Assembly: GCA_035771165.1 (NCBI GenBank)
Contig: JAWNZC010000088.1
Span: 511,501-575,500, forward strand
Length of the DNA: 64,000 bases
Source: Paragorgia papillata
Taxonomy: Eukaryota > Cnidaria > Anthozoa > Scleralcyonacea > Coralliidae
Reading direction: 5' to 3'
The notes under the pieces are model-generated. The model made no database searches, was not told where the DNA came from, and worked only from the letters and a program-made list of their open reading frames with translations. The first letter of the stretch is position 1. Each line of letters begins with the position of its first letter. A program made the translations under genes and the position numbers. This document shows positions 1 to 9,340 of the stretch, in pieces.

Positions 1-530
1 GGTCATAAATAAAAGCATTCCTTAGCAAGACATTGTCTGCTTGGGTAGATGTGTAAAAGGTGAGTATCTGGCACCTGAAAACCAGACAGCTCATAGTAAC
101 ATAGATTGGTAATGGTGGGTAGTGGCTTGGATTAGTTGCGACTTAATTAGGATGACTGGGATGATGTAGACCCATTACCCTTGCTCTGGGTTATGCAGAA
201 CATTAAATTCAGCTAGACCTTTACTTGTATGTTGGTCAGGCTGTCCATGTTGAATTCACTGACTGCAAGAATATGTTTTTGGTGTCTACAAGGCATGCTG
301 ATGAGCTCTGACATAGGGCAAAACCACCATATATTTTTTGAGTTAGTAATTAAATATAATCACATATCTCTACTGTTTGTTGTATTGCCTTCTTTTTAGA
401 AAAAAATAATTACGCACTTACAAACTATTACAATAATTCACTAATCCAAATCCAATTTTGACACTTTTTCAAAAAAAGTATAAAATGTGCTAAAAAATAT
501 GTTTTAAAACTTCAGAAATTTTGATTAAAA
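1..530. other. No gene recognised
   Basis: AT-rich sequence with no open frame of useful length and no recognisable domain, repeat end or RNA. The last part leads into a hAT-like terminal remnant. Confidence 0.5.
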
Positions 531-623
531 GTGTTGTCAGAACGCGGGAAATGCCATTTCAGAGACCCAAATTTCAAAATAGATAGTTTGACTAAGTGGG
601 GAAAATTCCTAGATCCGCCCCTG
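531..623. mobile_element. hAT-like terminal remnant
   Basis: Ends at 623 with CTAGATCCGCCCCTG, the reverse complement of a CAGGGGCGGATCTAG end, which is typical of hAT elements. The inside text (AAATGCCATTTC, AGAGACCC) recurs in related repeats near 27540 and 56110. No partner end was found, so this is a fragment. Confidence 0.55.
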
Positions 624-652
624 CTGCCTACCCTGCACACTATTTTTATTTC

Positions 653-722
653 ACTATATATATATCAATATATATATATTATATATCTATATATATATAT
701 TATATATCTATATCTATATGTA
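653..722. repeat. (TA)n microsatellite
   Basis: TA-rich dinucleotide run with interruptions. It sits directly outside the 727-905 repeat, as the run at 8380-8588 sits outside the inverted copy. The small open frames crossing it are low-complexity artefacts. Confidence 0.8.
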
Positions 723-726
723 ATAT

Positions 727-905
727 TTATAAACCGCGCAGGAGGGCTTTATCGGATATAAAACACGAGGCGATAGCCGAGTGTTTTAGAGCCGATAAAG
801 CCCGTACTGCAAGGTTTTTAAATGGCTTCTAAAAAGAATCACTTCATACGTTCATTGGCGTAGTAATTTTGAAAATTAAGCTTATCTCAGCCGTTAAAAA
901 CCAGC
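727..905 (+). repeat. Inverted-repeat partner A with a strong internal hairpin
   Basis: About 175 bp present again in reverse complement at 8203-8380. It starts AAACCGCGCAGGAGGGC and holds an internal stem GGGCTTTATCGG / CCGATAAAGCCC enclosing a second stem AAAACAC / GTGTTTT. It reads as a MITE or as one end of a composite element. Between the two copies lie a hammerhead array, a satellite array, a TTAA MITE and a copia element. Confidence 0.7.
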
Positions 906-999
906 GAGAAACTTAGAGCAAGTCTATATCACATATATAGATCCGATACGCTCATTATTTTTCCTTGTGTTTTCCTCATGAATTATTAATGAATTTTAG

Positions 1000-1000
<1 letters not shown>

Positions 1001-1036
<36 letters not shown>
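1001..1036. repeat. (TA)n microsatellite
   Basis: Pure TA run bordering the 5' side of the hammerhead-bearing repeat at 1037-1537. Confidence 0.85.
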
Positions 1037-1037
<1 letters not shown>

Positions 1038-1209
1038 CGCTCACTACCCTTGTGGAAGTTTGAGTCACTACCCTTGTGGAAGTTTGAGCACTCTGGGCCC
1101 ATGCGCACTTCACGCTATTTGAATGTACTTCACCGATGCTGTCCCACATGCGGTTGTCACCGACAATCGCATGTGTATAAGTAATTGATGAAGTTCATTC
1201 AGATTGTTC

Positions 1210-1260
1210 CAAGCTACACTGATGAGCTGTTGTACAGCGAAACACCGTGTCTGTAGATTG
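1210..1260 (+). ncRNA. Hammerhead ribozyme, type I, copy 1
   Basis: Conserved core CTGATGAG at 1219-1226 and CGAAA at 1238-1242. Stem I is CTACA with TGTAG, then a one-base mismatch and further pairs. Stem II is GCTGT/ACAGC with a 3-nt loop. Stem III is a minimal CAC/GUG with a one-base loop. Predicted cleavage follows GTC, after 1251. The very short stem III is typical of Penelope and retrozyme hammerheads, which may work as dimers. Confidence 0.85.
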
Positions 1261-1483
1261 AACTATGTACGCTCCTTCACTTCGGTGTTGTTGAGCACTC
1301 TGTGAAGTTGCCGTGGGTACCTATTAGCGATAATGCAACGCTCACTACCCTCACTACACCAGCACTCTGGGCCCATGCGCACTTCACGCTATCTGAATGT
1401 ACTTCACCGATGCTGTCCCACATGCGGTTGTCACGGACAATCGCATGTGTATAAGTAATTGATGAAATTCATTCAGATTGTTC

Positions 1484-1534
1484 CAAGCTACACTGATGAG
1501 CTGTTGTACAGCGAAACACCGTGTCTGTAGATTG
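1484..1534 (+). ncRNA. Hammerhead ribozyme, type I, copy 2
   Basis: Same core and stems as the copy at 1210-1260. The predicted cut follows GTC, after 1525, so a self-cleaved monomer would be 274 nt. Confidence 0.85.

Positions 1535-1537
<3 letters not shown>

Positions 1538-1602
<65 letters not shown>
1538..1602. repeat. (TA)n microsatellite
   Basis: Long pure TA run bordering the 3' side of the hammerhead repeat. Confidence 0.9.
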
Positions 1603-1605
<3 letters not shown>

Positions 1606-1621
1606 AGTGTGAAGGTAGCCT

Positions 1622-1668
1622 CACATTCGGCCTCGGATTCGGCCTCGGATTCAGCCTCGGATTCGCAA
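1622..1668. repeat. 12-bp minisatellite
   Basis: Three to four copies of ATTCGGCCTCGG with small changes. The antisense frame reads as Glu/Ser/Ala repeats but has no supporting features. Confidence 0.6.
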
Positions 1669-1859
1669 AGCGAATATTTCACCTTAAATAATTCCCTCAA
1701 TAATCAACCGATCGGCACACACGATACACCAAATTAAAGCTTATTATTCTATCTTTCTGGCCGAAGATTAATGGCGTTCGTTTGAACAATTTGTTGGGGG
1801 AAAAAGTAACGATTTAATATAAAGTATCCACTTTTTAAGTAAACAAATAGATCAAATTC

Positions 1860-3430
1860 GCCGGGACGGTTTTGGGGGGAAAAATTCCATGGCTTCCCTT
1901 ACTTTTTAATGCCTTTGCTATACATCAAAATGAAGCTCATTCTATCGTCTCGCTGGCCCAAGAAAAACTAGAAGTGGCCCAGATCTGGTTCAAGAGTTAT
2001 TCGCTTTTAAAGCGAGGCGCCCAAACTGTCAATTGCACAGCGAGCCAAATTCACTTGCAGCCGACATGACTCTTTTGGGGGGAAATTTCGATGGCTTCTT
2101 TTAATTTTAACCGGCTTTCATATATATCAAAATGAAACTCATTCTATCTTCTTGCTGGCCCAAGAAAAATTAGAAGTGGCCCAGATCTGGTTCAAGAGTT
2201 ATTCGCTTTTAAAGCGAGGCGCCCAAACTGTCAATTACAGCGCGCCGGAAATAGAAATCTTTATTAACTGTAGTTGCCGACTTAGTCCTTGGGGGGAAAA
2301 TTTCGATGGCTTCTTTTAATTTTAACCGGCTTTCATATATATCAAAATGAAGCTCATTCTATCTTCTTGCTGGCCCAAGAAAAATTAGAAGTGGCCCAGA
2401 TCTGGTTCAAGAGTTATTCGCTTTTAAAGCGAGGCGCCCAAATTGTCAATTACACAGCGCGATAAAAATAGAACAATTTATTATTAAAATGGTCGGGATG
2501 GTCTTGGGGAAACATTTCGATGGCTTCTTTTAATGTTAACCGGCTTTCATATATATCAAATTGAAGCTCATTCTATATTCTTGCTGGCCCAAGAAAAATT
2601 AGAACTGGCCCAGATCTGGTTCAAGAGTTATTCGCTTTTAAAGCGAGGCGCCCAAACTGTCAATTACAGCGCGCCGGAAATAGAAATCTTTATTAACTGT
2701 AGTTGCCGACTTAGTCCTTGGGGGGAAAATTTCGATGGCTTCTTTTAATTTTAACCGGCTTTCATATATATCAAAATGAAGCTCATTCTATCTTCTTGCT
2801 GGCCCAAGAAAAATTAGAACTGGCCCAGATCTGGTTCAAGAGTTATTCGCTTTTAAAGCGAGGCGCCCAAAGTGTCAATTACACAGCGCGATAAAAAATA
2901 GAACACTTTATTATTGAATTCGGCGGGATGGTCTTGGGGGAAAAATTTCGATGGCTTCTTTTAATTTTAACCGGCTTTCATATATATCAAATTGAAGCTC
3001 ATTCTATCTTCTTGCTGGCCCAAGAAAAATTAGAAGTAGCCCAGATCTGGTTCAAGAGTTATTCGCTTTTAAAGCGAGACGCCCAAACTGTCAATTACAC
3101 AGCGCGTAAAAATAGAACACTTTATTATTAAAATCGGGATGGTGTTGGGGGAAAACTTTCGATGGCTTCCCTTACTTTTTAATGCCTTTGCTATACATCA
3201 AAATGAAGCTCATTCTATCGTCTCACTGGCCCAAGAAAAACTAGAAGTGGCCCAGATCTGGTTCAAGATATATTAGCTTTTAAAATGAGGCGCCCAAATT
3301 GTCAATTACACAGCGCGATAAAAATAGAAGAATTTATTATTAAAATCGTCGGGATGGTCTTGGGGGGAAAATTTCGATGGCTTCTTTTAATTTTAACCGG
3401 CTTTCATATATATCAAAATGAAACTCGTAT
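1860..3430 (+). repeat. 214-bp satellite array, about 7 copies
   Basis: The marker CCAGATCTGGTTCAAG recurs near 1979, 2181, 2396, 2610, 2825, 3041 and 3252, giving a period of roughly 202-216 bp, mostly about 214. Each unit has a near-palindrome TCGCTTTTAAAGCGA and the text ATTTTAACCGGCTTTCATA. Short frames (reading GFHIYQ...LLAQEKLEVAQIWF) recur because the unit recurs; frame changes between units argue against a real gene. The same satellite returns at 55137-55790. Confidence 0.9.
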
Positions 3431-3463
3431 TTTCCATATTTCAAGAAACTGTATGGAGCCACC

Positions 3464-3783
3464 TTAAACATTATTCAGCCAAATCACTTGAAACCTTGTA
3501 CATGGACATACTTGATAAATCTAAACTACATGGCACAAATTATTGTGTTGCTATGGCAACACGCTAGTTTCCAGTTATCATTTACATAACAATGAGATTA
3601 TCAGTTTTCAGATTTAAACATCGACCTATTTGACGGAAAACTTATATTTTCTATTGCCAGTAGCTTATAAAATGACATGGCATAAAATGAAGAAAGTCTT
3701 TTTTTGCAACAGAAGAACCTGTGAAGATTTATCAAGTGTGTTCATGTACAAAGTTTCAAGTGATTTGGCTGAATAATGTTTAA
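3464..3783. mobile_element. MITE with TTAA target duplication (piggyBac-like)
   Basis: A 312-bp insert between TTAA at 3464-3467 and TTAA at 3780-3783. Terminal inverted repeats of over 50 bp begin ACATTATTCAGCCAAATCAC. No coding capacity. It lies at the end of the satellite array. Confidence 0.85.
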
Positions 3784-4127
3784 GTTAAACGTGATTTTCT
3801 GATTTGTTATAATGCTGTGTCCAACTAGTGACGTCATCAGGCCATTAGGAAATATGTGAATATATAACTCGAGAATGGGAAGAGATATCGAAAAAGTGTG
3901 AACGCCATTCTCCATCATTTTGATAGTTTTTTCAAATAGAGCTAATAAAGTGATAGCCAAATTTCCATTTCATAGACACTTTAATGATATAGCATTATGG
4001 ATAAATGTCTTGTAATGATGATTTCTAGAATGGGGGAACAAAGAGAAGTAATTGATTTACATAGACAGACATACAAACCGACAGACAGACATAAGAGGCA
4101 GACAGACAGACAGACAGACAGACAGAC
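3784..4127. other. Unassigned spacer ending in a (CAGA)n tract
   Basis: No gene seen. The stretch 4063-4127 is CAGA-rich and is the target of the copia insertion; CAGAC follows the element again at 8181. Confidence 0.6.
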
Positions 4128-4306
4128 AGTTAACATAGTGTTTTCATATTACATCATATTTTATGATCATTGTAAATAGTGCATGCTGGGATAGCTTTTG
4201 TGCTCCCTCCTCGTGTTCGACGTTTTTTGTTAGGATATATATAACATATCATGTAAAGCATTTATATTATATCAAATAAATACATTCAGATGAAATGAGT
4301 TCAACA
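4128..4306 (+). repeat. Copia 5' LTR, 179 bp
   Basis: Matches 8002-8180. The first base is A instead of T (AGTTAAC against TGTTAAC), so the usual TG end is mutated here; the other end is the usual CA (TTCAACA). It carries a TATATATAACATA box and AATAAA at about 4276. Confidence 0.95.
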
Positions 4307-7300
4307 GGTTATGGGCCCAGGAACGCCAAGTTGCAGAGACTGTTATTTGATGGAGATGAAACAAAATTCGAGCTTTGGGAAACGAGACTACTCGGCTACT
4401 TTCAAACACTGAAACTGAAGGATACAATTATTCCATCGGATGAAGACCCCAATGTTGCAAAGAACGAAGAATGTTATGCCGAATTGATCCAACTACTGGA
4501 TGATAAAAGCCTGTCGTTAGTAATGAGAGATGCTGCTGGCGACGGAAGGAAAGCGTTCCAGATTTTACGAGACCACTATGCAAGTCAAGGTAGACCTAGA
4601 ATAATAGCCCTTTATACTGAGCTCACATCACTTGAGAAAGGAGAAAGCGAAACAGTGACAGACTATATAATAAGAGCAGAAAAGTCGATCACAGCCCTGA
4701 AAAACGCTAAAGAGACACTTAGTGACGGACTTGTTATTGCCATGATATTAAAAGGTTTGCCTGACTCATACAAACCCTTAATTGTTCATGTTACCCAAAG
4801 TGCGAGTGAAATTACATTTGCTATGTTCAAGTGTCAGCTGAAAAGCTTTGAAGAAACCGAAAAATTTCATCATAAACCTAAGACAGACCAAGTGATGAAA
4901 GCTCAGTACCCACCGAACAACCTAACATGCTATGGATGTGGCCTCCAAGGGCATTTTATGAGGGATTGTCCCGATAACACTAAAAATGAGACACCAAAAT
5001 GGTGTTCATACCACAAGTCAACAACACATAGTGATGGTAACTGTAGAAGACACCAACGAAAGGACCAAGAAGCCACAAAAGTAAAACAAGTCACATCTAG
5101 CAACCAATCAGGAGGTACAGAGGATGAACATTCGTTTGTTTTCAAAGTACGAGTTAGCCCCACCAAGCATTCTCAGTACAAAGCTAATGGAATGCTAGTC
5201 GATACTGGTGCGACATCCCATATCGTTACGAGAGATATATTAAAACGAGTCGATGGTAATTTCAAGCCGGCAAAGCATTTCATGGAGCTTGCAGACGGAA
5301 CTCGCAGTAATAATGTGGCTGTCAAGAGGGGAGATGTTGAGGTGATGCTGAAAAATGAAAATGGAAGACATGTGAAGGCTGTACTGAAAGGAGCGCTGTT
5401 CATACCGTCCTACCCACAGGACATATTTTCTGTTAAAGCAGCTACTTCAAATGGAGCTGAAGTAAAATTTTCACAAGATCAAAGTGAACTTGTGTACAAA
5501 GATGGAACTACATTCATCATTGAAGAACATGAACGCTTATACTCTTTGAACACTGTCCAACAATGTAATGATATCAATAGAAGTAATGATGACAAGGCAA
5601 GCCTTGCATGTGATATTTATAAGTGGCATGAGATATTAGGGCATTGTAATTTTGATGACATAGTGAAACTAGAAAGTGAGGTAAGTGGAATGAAAGTTGT
5701 AGGGAAGGTAGATAGATCCAAGTTAGAGTGTCACACGTGTATGGAAGGTAAGTTTGCAGAAACTAGAAATAGAGCACCAGATAGTAGAGCTACACAACCC
5801 CTAGAATTGGTACATACAGACTTAGCAGGCCCTATTAACCCAGTGTCCAAAAATGGTTTCAAATATTGTATTGCCTTCACTGATGACTTCTCTGGGGTTG
5901 TTTTTGTATACTTTCTTAAGAACAAGAGCGATACCTTGTTAGCAACTGAGAAATTTCTTGCCGATTGTGCCCCTTATGGCCAAGTTAAATGCTTGAGATC
6001 AGACAATGGCACAGAATTTATGAATAATGATTTTAAGACACTTCTTAGGAAGAAAGGCATTAAGCATGAAACATCCTGCCCATATTCCCCTCACCAGAAC
6101 GGAACGGCAGAAAGGCATTGGCGCACATTATTTGAAATGGCTAGATGCTTATTATTGGAGAAAGGTGTACCTAAGATGTTGTGGCCATATGCTGTCCAAA
6201 CCGCTGCCCACATTAGAAATAGGTGCTATAACAATAGGACTAAGAGTACACCCTATTTTACCCTGACAGGGAAGAAGCCAGATCTGTCAAAAATGTGGGT
6301 ATTTGGTTCACAGTGTTATACCTATGAATATGAACGAAAGAAACTAGATCCTAAGTGTGTGAAAGGAATATTTGTTGGTTATGACAAGAATAGCCCAGCA
6401 TACCTTGTTTACCACCCAGAGGCTGGTAAAGTCATGAGACACAGATTAGTAAAGTTTATTAAGAACTGTGGTGCCGAACAAGGCACACAGACTGAAACTA
6501 GAATGGAGGACATAGGTCTTTCTTCTTCAAATGACCTTCAGAAACAGGATGAAGCTCCCCCTGAATCTGAAGAAACTGTTAATAATTTAGGCTGTGATGA
6601 AAGTGAACAGTTGGAAGAAAATGATATTGGTATAGAAAATATCAATGAGATTGGGAATGAACCCAAGGTTTACCCTCAGAGGGAGAGAAAAGCTCCACAG
6701 TATTTTGAAGCTGGTAATTCAGCTTATACAATTAATGTTGATTACTGCTATAAAGTTTGTGGTGCACCACAAACATACATAGAAGCCATCAACTCCACCA
6801 AAGCTTCAGGGTGGGAGCGTGCAATGAGAGATGAGTTGGAAGCACTTAAAGTGAATGACGCGTTTGAGGTAACTACCTTACCAGAGGGTAAGAATTTAGT
6901 GGGGGGGAAATGGGTCTATGCCATAAAAGAGGATGAAAGTGGTTCTGAAACATTAAAGGCTAGGTATGTTGCAAAAGGGTACAGTCAGGTGCATGGTATA
7001 GACTATGAAGAAACATTTTCACCAACTGCTAATATTACCTCAGTCAGAATTCGTATGCAACTAGCTGCTCAATACGATCTTACTGTCCATCAGATGGACT
7101 TTAAGCAAGAGAATGGAGTTATAAAGATGAACCAGAAGAGATATATTCTGAAAATACTAGATAGATTTGATATGTCTGATTGTAAGCCTCGAACAACCCC
7201 AAGTGAGCAAAAATTAGAAAGTACAGAAAGTAGTGAAGCAGTAGACCCAGGGAGGTATAGAGAGATTGTGGGAAGTTTAATCTACTTGATGACATGTACT

Positions 7301-7456
7301 AGACCTGATATTGGTTGGGTAATTAGCAAACTATCTCAGAAGTTGTCGTGTCCAAAGATGGAAGATTTGGTTACTGCAAAACATGTGTTAAGGTACTTAA
7401 AGGGGACCATGGAGTATGAATTGTGTTTTAGGAAGCGTAGCAGTGAGCTTATCTGA
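4295..7456 (+). CDS. Copia Gag-Pol polyprotein, RT core deleted
   Basis: A 1053-codon frame with domains in copia order: Gag (about 1-200); CCHC knuckle CYGCGLQGHFMRDC (about 212-225); aspartic protease MLVDTGATSH (about 299-308); GAG-pre-integrase with HEILGH and CHTCMEGK; integrase DDE with HTDLAGP, RSDNGTEF and the PHQNGTAER box; then the start of reverse transcriptase (KWVYAIKEDE, ARYVAKGYSQ). After VHQMDFK the frame jumps straight to late RT sequence (NQKRYILKILDRF), so the palm with the YVDD motif is missing, while the frame stays open. The ATG lies inside the 5' LTR, 12 nt before its end. The frame stops at 7456 just before the RNase H region. Confidence 0.93.
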   Translation: MSSTGYGPRNAKLQRLLFDGDETKFELWETRLLGYFQTLKLKDTIIPSDEDPNVAKNEECYAELIQLLDDKSLSLVMRDAAGDGRKAFQILRDHYASQGRPRIIALYTELTSLEKGESETVTDYIIRAEKSITALKNAKETLSDGLVIAMILKGLPDSYKPLIVHVTQSASEITFAMFKCQLKSFEETEKFHHKPKTDQVMKAQYPPNNLTCYGCGLQGHFMRDCPDNTKNETPKWCSYHKSTTHSDGNCRRHQRKDQEATKVKQVTSSNQSGGTEDEHSFVFKVRVSPTKHSQYKANGMLVDTGATSHIVTRDILKRVDGNFKPAKHFMELADGTRSNNVAVKRGDVEVMLKNENGRHVKAVLKGALFIPSYPQDIFSVKAATSNGAEVKFSQDQSELVYKDGTTFIIEEHERLYSLNTVQQCNDINRSNDDKASLACDIYKWHEILGHCNFDDIVKLESEVSGMKVVGKVDRSKLECHTCMEGKFAETRNRAPDSRATQPLELVHTDLAGPINPVSKNGFKYCIAFTDDFSGVVFVYFLKNKSDTLLATEKFLADCAPYGQVKCLRSDNGTEFMNNDFKTLLRKKGIKHETSCPYSPHQNGTAERHWRTLFEMARCLLLEKGVPKMLWPYAVQTAAHIRNRCYNNRTKSTPYFTLTGKKPDLSKMWVFGSQCYTYEYERKKLDPKCVKGIFVGYDKNSPAYLVYHPEAGKVMRHRLVKFIKNCGAEQGTQTETRMEDIGLSSSNDLQKQDEAPPESEETVNNLGCDESEQLEENDIGIENINEIGNEPKVYPQRERKAPQYFEAGNSAYTINVDYCYKVCGAPQTYIEAINSTKASGWERAMRDELEALKVNDAFEVTTLPEGKNLVGGKWVYAIKEDESGSETLKARYVAKGYSQVHGIDYEETFSPTANITSVRIRMQLAAQYDLTVHQMDFKQENGVIKMNQKRYILKILDRFDMSDCKPRTTPSEQKLESTESSEAVDPGRYREIVGSLIYLMTCTRPDIGWVISKLSQKLSCPKMEDLVTAKHVLRYLKGTMEYELCFRKRSSELI
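4307..4320 (+). promoter_or_regulatory. Primer binding site for initiator tRNA-Met (half-tRNA type)
   Basis: GGTTATGGGCCCAG starts directly after the LTR. It is the exact reverse complement of CTGGGCCCATAACC in the anticodon arm of animal initiator tRNA-Met (from knowledge of that tRNA). Drosophila copia primes from a half-tRNA in the same way. Here the site is also translated, as part of the gag reading frame. Confidence 0.85.
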
Positions 7457-7923
7457 TAGCTTATAGTGATGCAGATTGGGCATCCTCATTGAAAGATAGG
7501 CATAGCACTTCAGGTTACTGTTTTAGCTTAGCTAAGAATGGTGCTCTTATATCTTGGAAGTCTAAGAAACAGCCTACAATCGCTCTTTCCACCTGCGAGG
7601 CAGAGTATGTTAGTCTAGCAGCCACTACTCAGGAAAGTCGTTATTTGATGCAGCTATTAAATAGTATAGATAACAAAGTATATGAGTGTACAACAGTATA
7701 TGAGGATAATCAGGGGGCAATAGCCTTGAGTAAAAATCCTGTACGAAGACAAAGATGTAGACATAATATAGACATTAAATACCATTTTCTTAGAGAAGTA
7801 GTTGCAAGTGGAAAGATGGACATTGTGTACTGTCAAACTGAAAACATGGTAGCTGATATCTTAACAAAACCAGCTACACGAATTAAGTTAGACAAGTTTA
7901 AACATATTCTGTTTGGTGTCTAA
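7457..7923 (+). pseudogene. Copia RNase H segment, frameshifted from Gag-Pol
   Basis: Continues Pol in another frame: AYSDADWASS, then STSGYCFSLAKNGALISWKS, then STCEAEYVSL and VYEDNQGAIALSKNP, the usual copia RNase H motifs, ending at 7923. One indel near 7450-7460 explains the break. The polypurine tract (GTGGGGG, 7995-8001) precedes the 3' LTR. Confidence 0.9.
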
Positions 7924-8001
7924 AATGTAAATATGTAATTGGCATTCATTGTTGTTGCGTTTAGTTTGTAAATAGCTTTAGATTAGGAAAACTAGTGGGG
8001 G

Positions 8002-8180
8002 TGTTAACATAGTGTTTTCATATTACGTCATATTTTATGATCATTGTAAATAGTGCATGCTGGGATAGCTTTTGTGCTCCCTCCTCATGTTCGACGTTTT
8101 TTGTTACGATATATATAACATATCATGTAAAGCATTTATATTATATCAAATAAATACATTCAGATGAAATGAGTTCAACA
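8002..8180 (+). repeat. Copia 3' LTR, 179 bp
   Basis: Starts TGTTAACA and ends TTCAACA; near-identical to 4128-4306. Followed by CAGAC, the target duplication. Confidence 0.95.
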
Positions 8181-8202
8181 CAGACAGACAGACAGACGAT
8201 AA

Positions 8203-8380
8203 GCTTAATAAGATAAGATAAGCTTAATTTTCAAATTTACTACGCCAATGAACGTATGAAGTGATTCTTTTTAGAAGCCATTTAAAAACCTTGCAGTACG
8301 GGCTTTATCGGCTCTAAAACACTCGGCTATCGCCTCGTGTTTTACATCCGATAAAGCCCTCCTGCGCGGTTTATAAATAT
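8203..8380 (-). repeat. Inverted copy of the 727-905 repeat
   Basis: Reverse complement of 727-905 with a few changes, including the double hairpin (GGGCTTTATCGG / CCGATAAAGCCC). It borders a TA microsatellite on its outer side, as the first copy does. Confidence 0.75.
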
Positions 8381-8428
<48 letters not shown>

Positions 8429-8433
8429 CATAC

Positions 8434-8502
<69 letters not shown>

Positions 8503-8513
8503 CATATATATAC

Positions 8514-8588
<75 letters not shown>
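8380..8588. repeat. (TA)n microsatellite with TACATA interruptions
   Basis: About 205 bp of TA with regularly spaced C. All open frames crossing it are artefacts. Confidence 0.95.
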
Positions 8589-8635
8589 GCTACACTGATG
8601 AGCTGTTGTACAGCGAAACACCGTGTCTGTAGATT
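8588..8635 (+). ncRNA. Hammerhead ribozyme, type I, copy 3
   Basis: Core CTGATGAG and CGAAA intact, stem I CTACA/TGTAG, predicted cut after 8627. The outer half of stem I runs into the TA repeat, so the distal pairs seen in the other copies are lost here. Confidence 0.8.
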
Positions 8636-8914
8636 GAACTATGTACGCTCCTTCACTTCGGTGTTGTTGAGCAGTCTGTGAAGTTGCCGTGGGTACCTAT
8701 TAGCGATAATGCAACGCTCACTACCCTTGTGGAAGTTTGAGCACTCTGGGCCCATGCGCACTTCACGCTATCTGAATGTATTTCACCGATGCTGTCCCTA
8801 CATGCGGTTGTCACCGACGATCGCATGTGTATAAGTAATTGATGAAATTCATTCAGATTGTTCCAAGCTACACTGATGAGCTGTTGTACAGCGAAACACC
8901 GTGTCTGTAGATTG

Positions 8915-8917
<3 letters not shown>
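8589..8917 (+). mobile_element. Second tandem hammerhead repeat
   Basis: Related to 1037-1537: a full 278-nt unit bounded by two hammerheads, embedded in TA runs at 8380-8588 and 8919-8951. It lies directly upstream of the Penelope-like ORFs, so it could be the 5' terminal repeat of that element or an independent retrozyme that used the same TA target. Confidence 0.75.
8864..8914 (+). ncRNA. Hammerhead ribozyme, type I, copy 4
   Basis: Same stems and core as the copy at 1484-1534. Predicted cut after 8905; spacing to the previous site is 278 nt. Confidence 0.85.

Positions 8918-8918
<1 letters not shown>

Positions 8919-8951
<33 letters not shown>
8919..8951. repeat. (TA)n microsatellite
   Basis: Separates the hammerhead repeat from the Penelope-like reading frame. 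Confidence 0.85.
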
Positions 8952-8957
<6 letters not shown>

Positions 8958-9340
8958 TCAATGGTGATAGAAACCCGTCAAAAAATAACCATTTCGGACT
9001 GCCTTCTAACAAAACACCTCCCACTGTTTTGGATATTAAACCTTTCGAAGACGACTTAATAAAACTCATTGAAAACACCAAATTTCGGCATACGAGCAAT
9101 CCATTTCAGGAATCTTTGGCAAACGATTTGAAGAAAATTAATTCGTCACCTAATATTTTTGTTTTCGCCGACAAAACTAGAAACATTCATGAAACCTCGC
9201 TCGACCCATACAACAATCTTTTGCATGACAATATAACAAAAACATATAAACATGGATCAGAGGGCACCACAGAACAGATAGACAATGAACTGAAACACAT
9301 TTCGAATAACTTGGGAATTGGCGACCGTATGAACACATGA
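8952..9340 (+). pseudogene. Penelope-like element, N-terminal region of the polyprotein
   Basis: The open frame after the TA run encodes the region upstream of the RT (PTVLDIKPFEDDLIKLIE, FVFADKTRN). It ends at a stop at 9340, where the frame shifts to the next segment by one indel. The residues read through the TA run and the hammerhead repeat are not likely to be native. Confidence 0.75.

Larger units (their letters stand above)
1037..1537 (+). mobile_element. Tandem hammerhead repeat (retrozyme-like or Penelope pLTR-like)
   Basis: About 1.8 head-to-tail units of a 274-nt sequence, each carrying one type I hammerhead ribozyme. The insert is flanked on both sides by TA runs. Tandem hammerhead repeats of this size are known from Penelope-like element terminal repeats and from metazoan retrozymes, small non-autonomous elements thought to be moved by such elements. 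No protein is encoded. A related copy lies at 8589-8917, just upstream of a Penelope-like element. Confidence 0.75.
4128..8180 (+). mobile_element. Copia (Ty1/copia) LTR retrotransposon
   Basis: Two nearly identical 179-bp LTRs (4128-4306 and 8002-8180) flank a gag-pol region, with a 5-bp target duplication CAGAC. Only a few differences between the LTRs are visible, so insertion is fairly recent. The copy cannot be autonomous: the RT catalytic core is deleted and a frameshift precedes RNase H. Confidence 0.95.

Noticed and set aside
531..832. Two short frames rich in Tyr and Ile
   Set aside because: They read through a TA microsatellite; composition is fully explained by the repeat.
2533..3131. 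Repeated small frames (IEAHSI..LAQEKLE) as a gene family
   Set aside because: They come from tandem satellite units; frames shift between units and no start, splice or domain evidence exists.
1860..3430. CRISPR array
   Set aside because: Units are about 214 bp without unique spacers, in an animal genome; it is a satellite.
8271..8621. Long minus-strand frames of alternating Tyr-Ile
   Set aside because: Translation of the TA tract; no domain.
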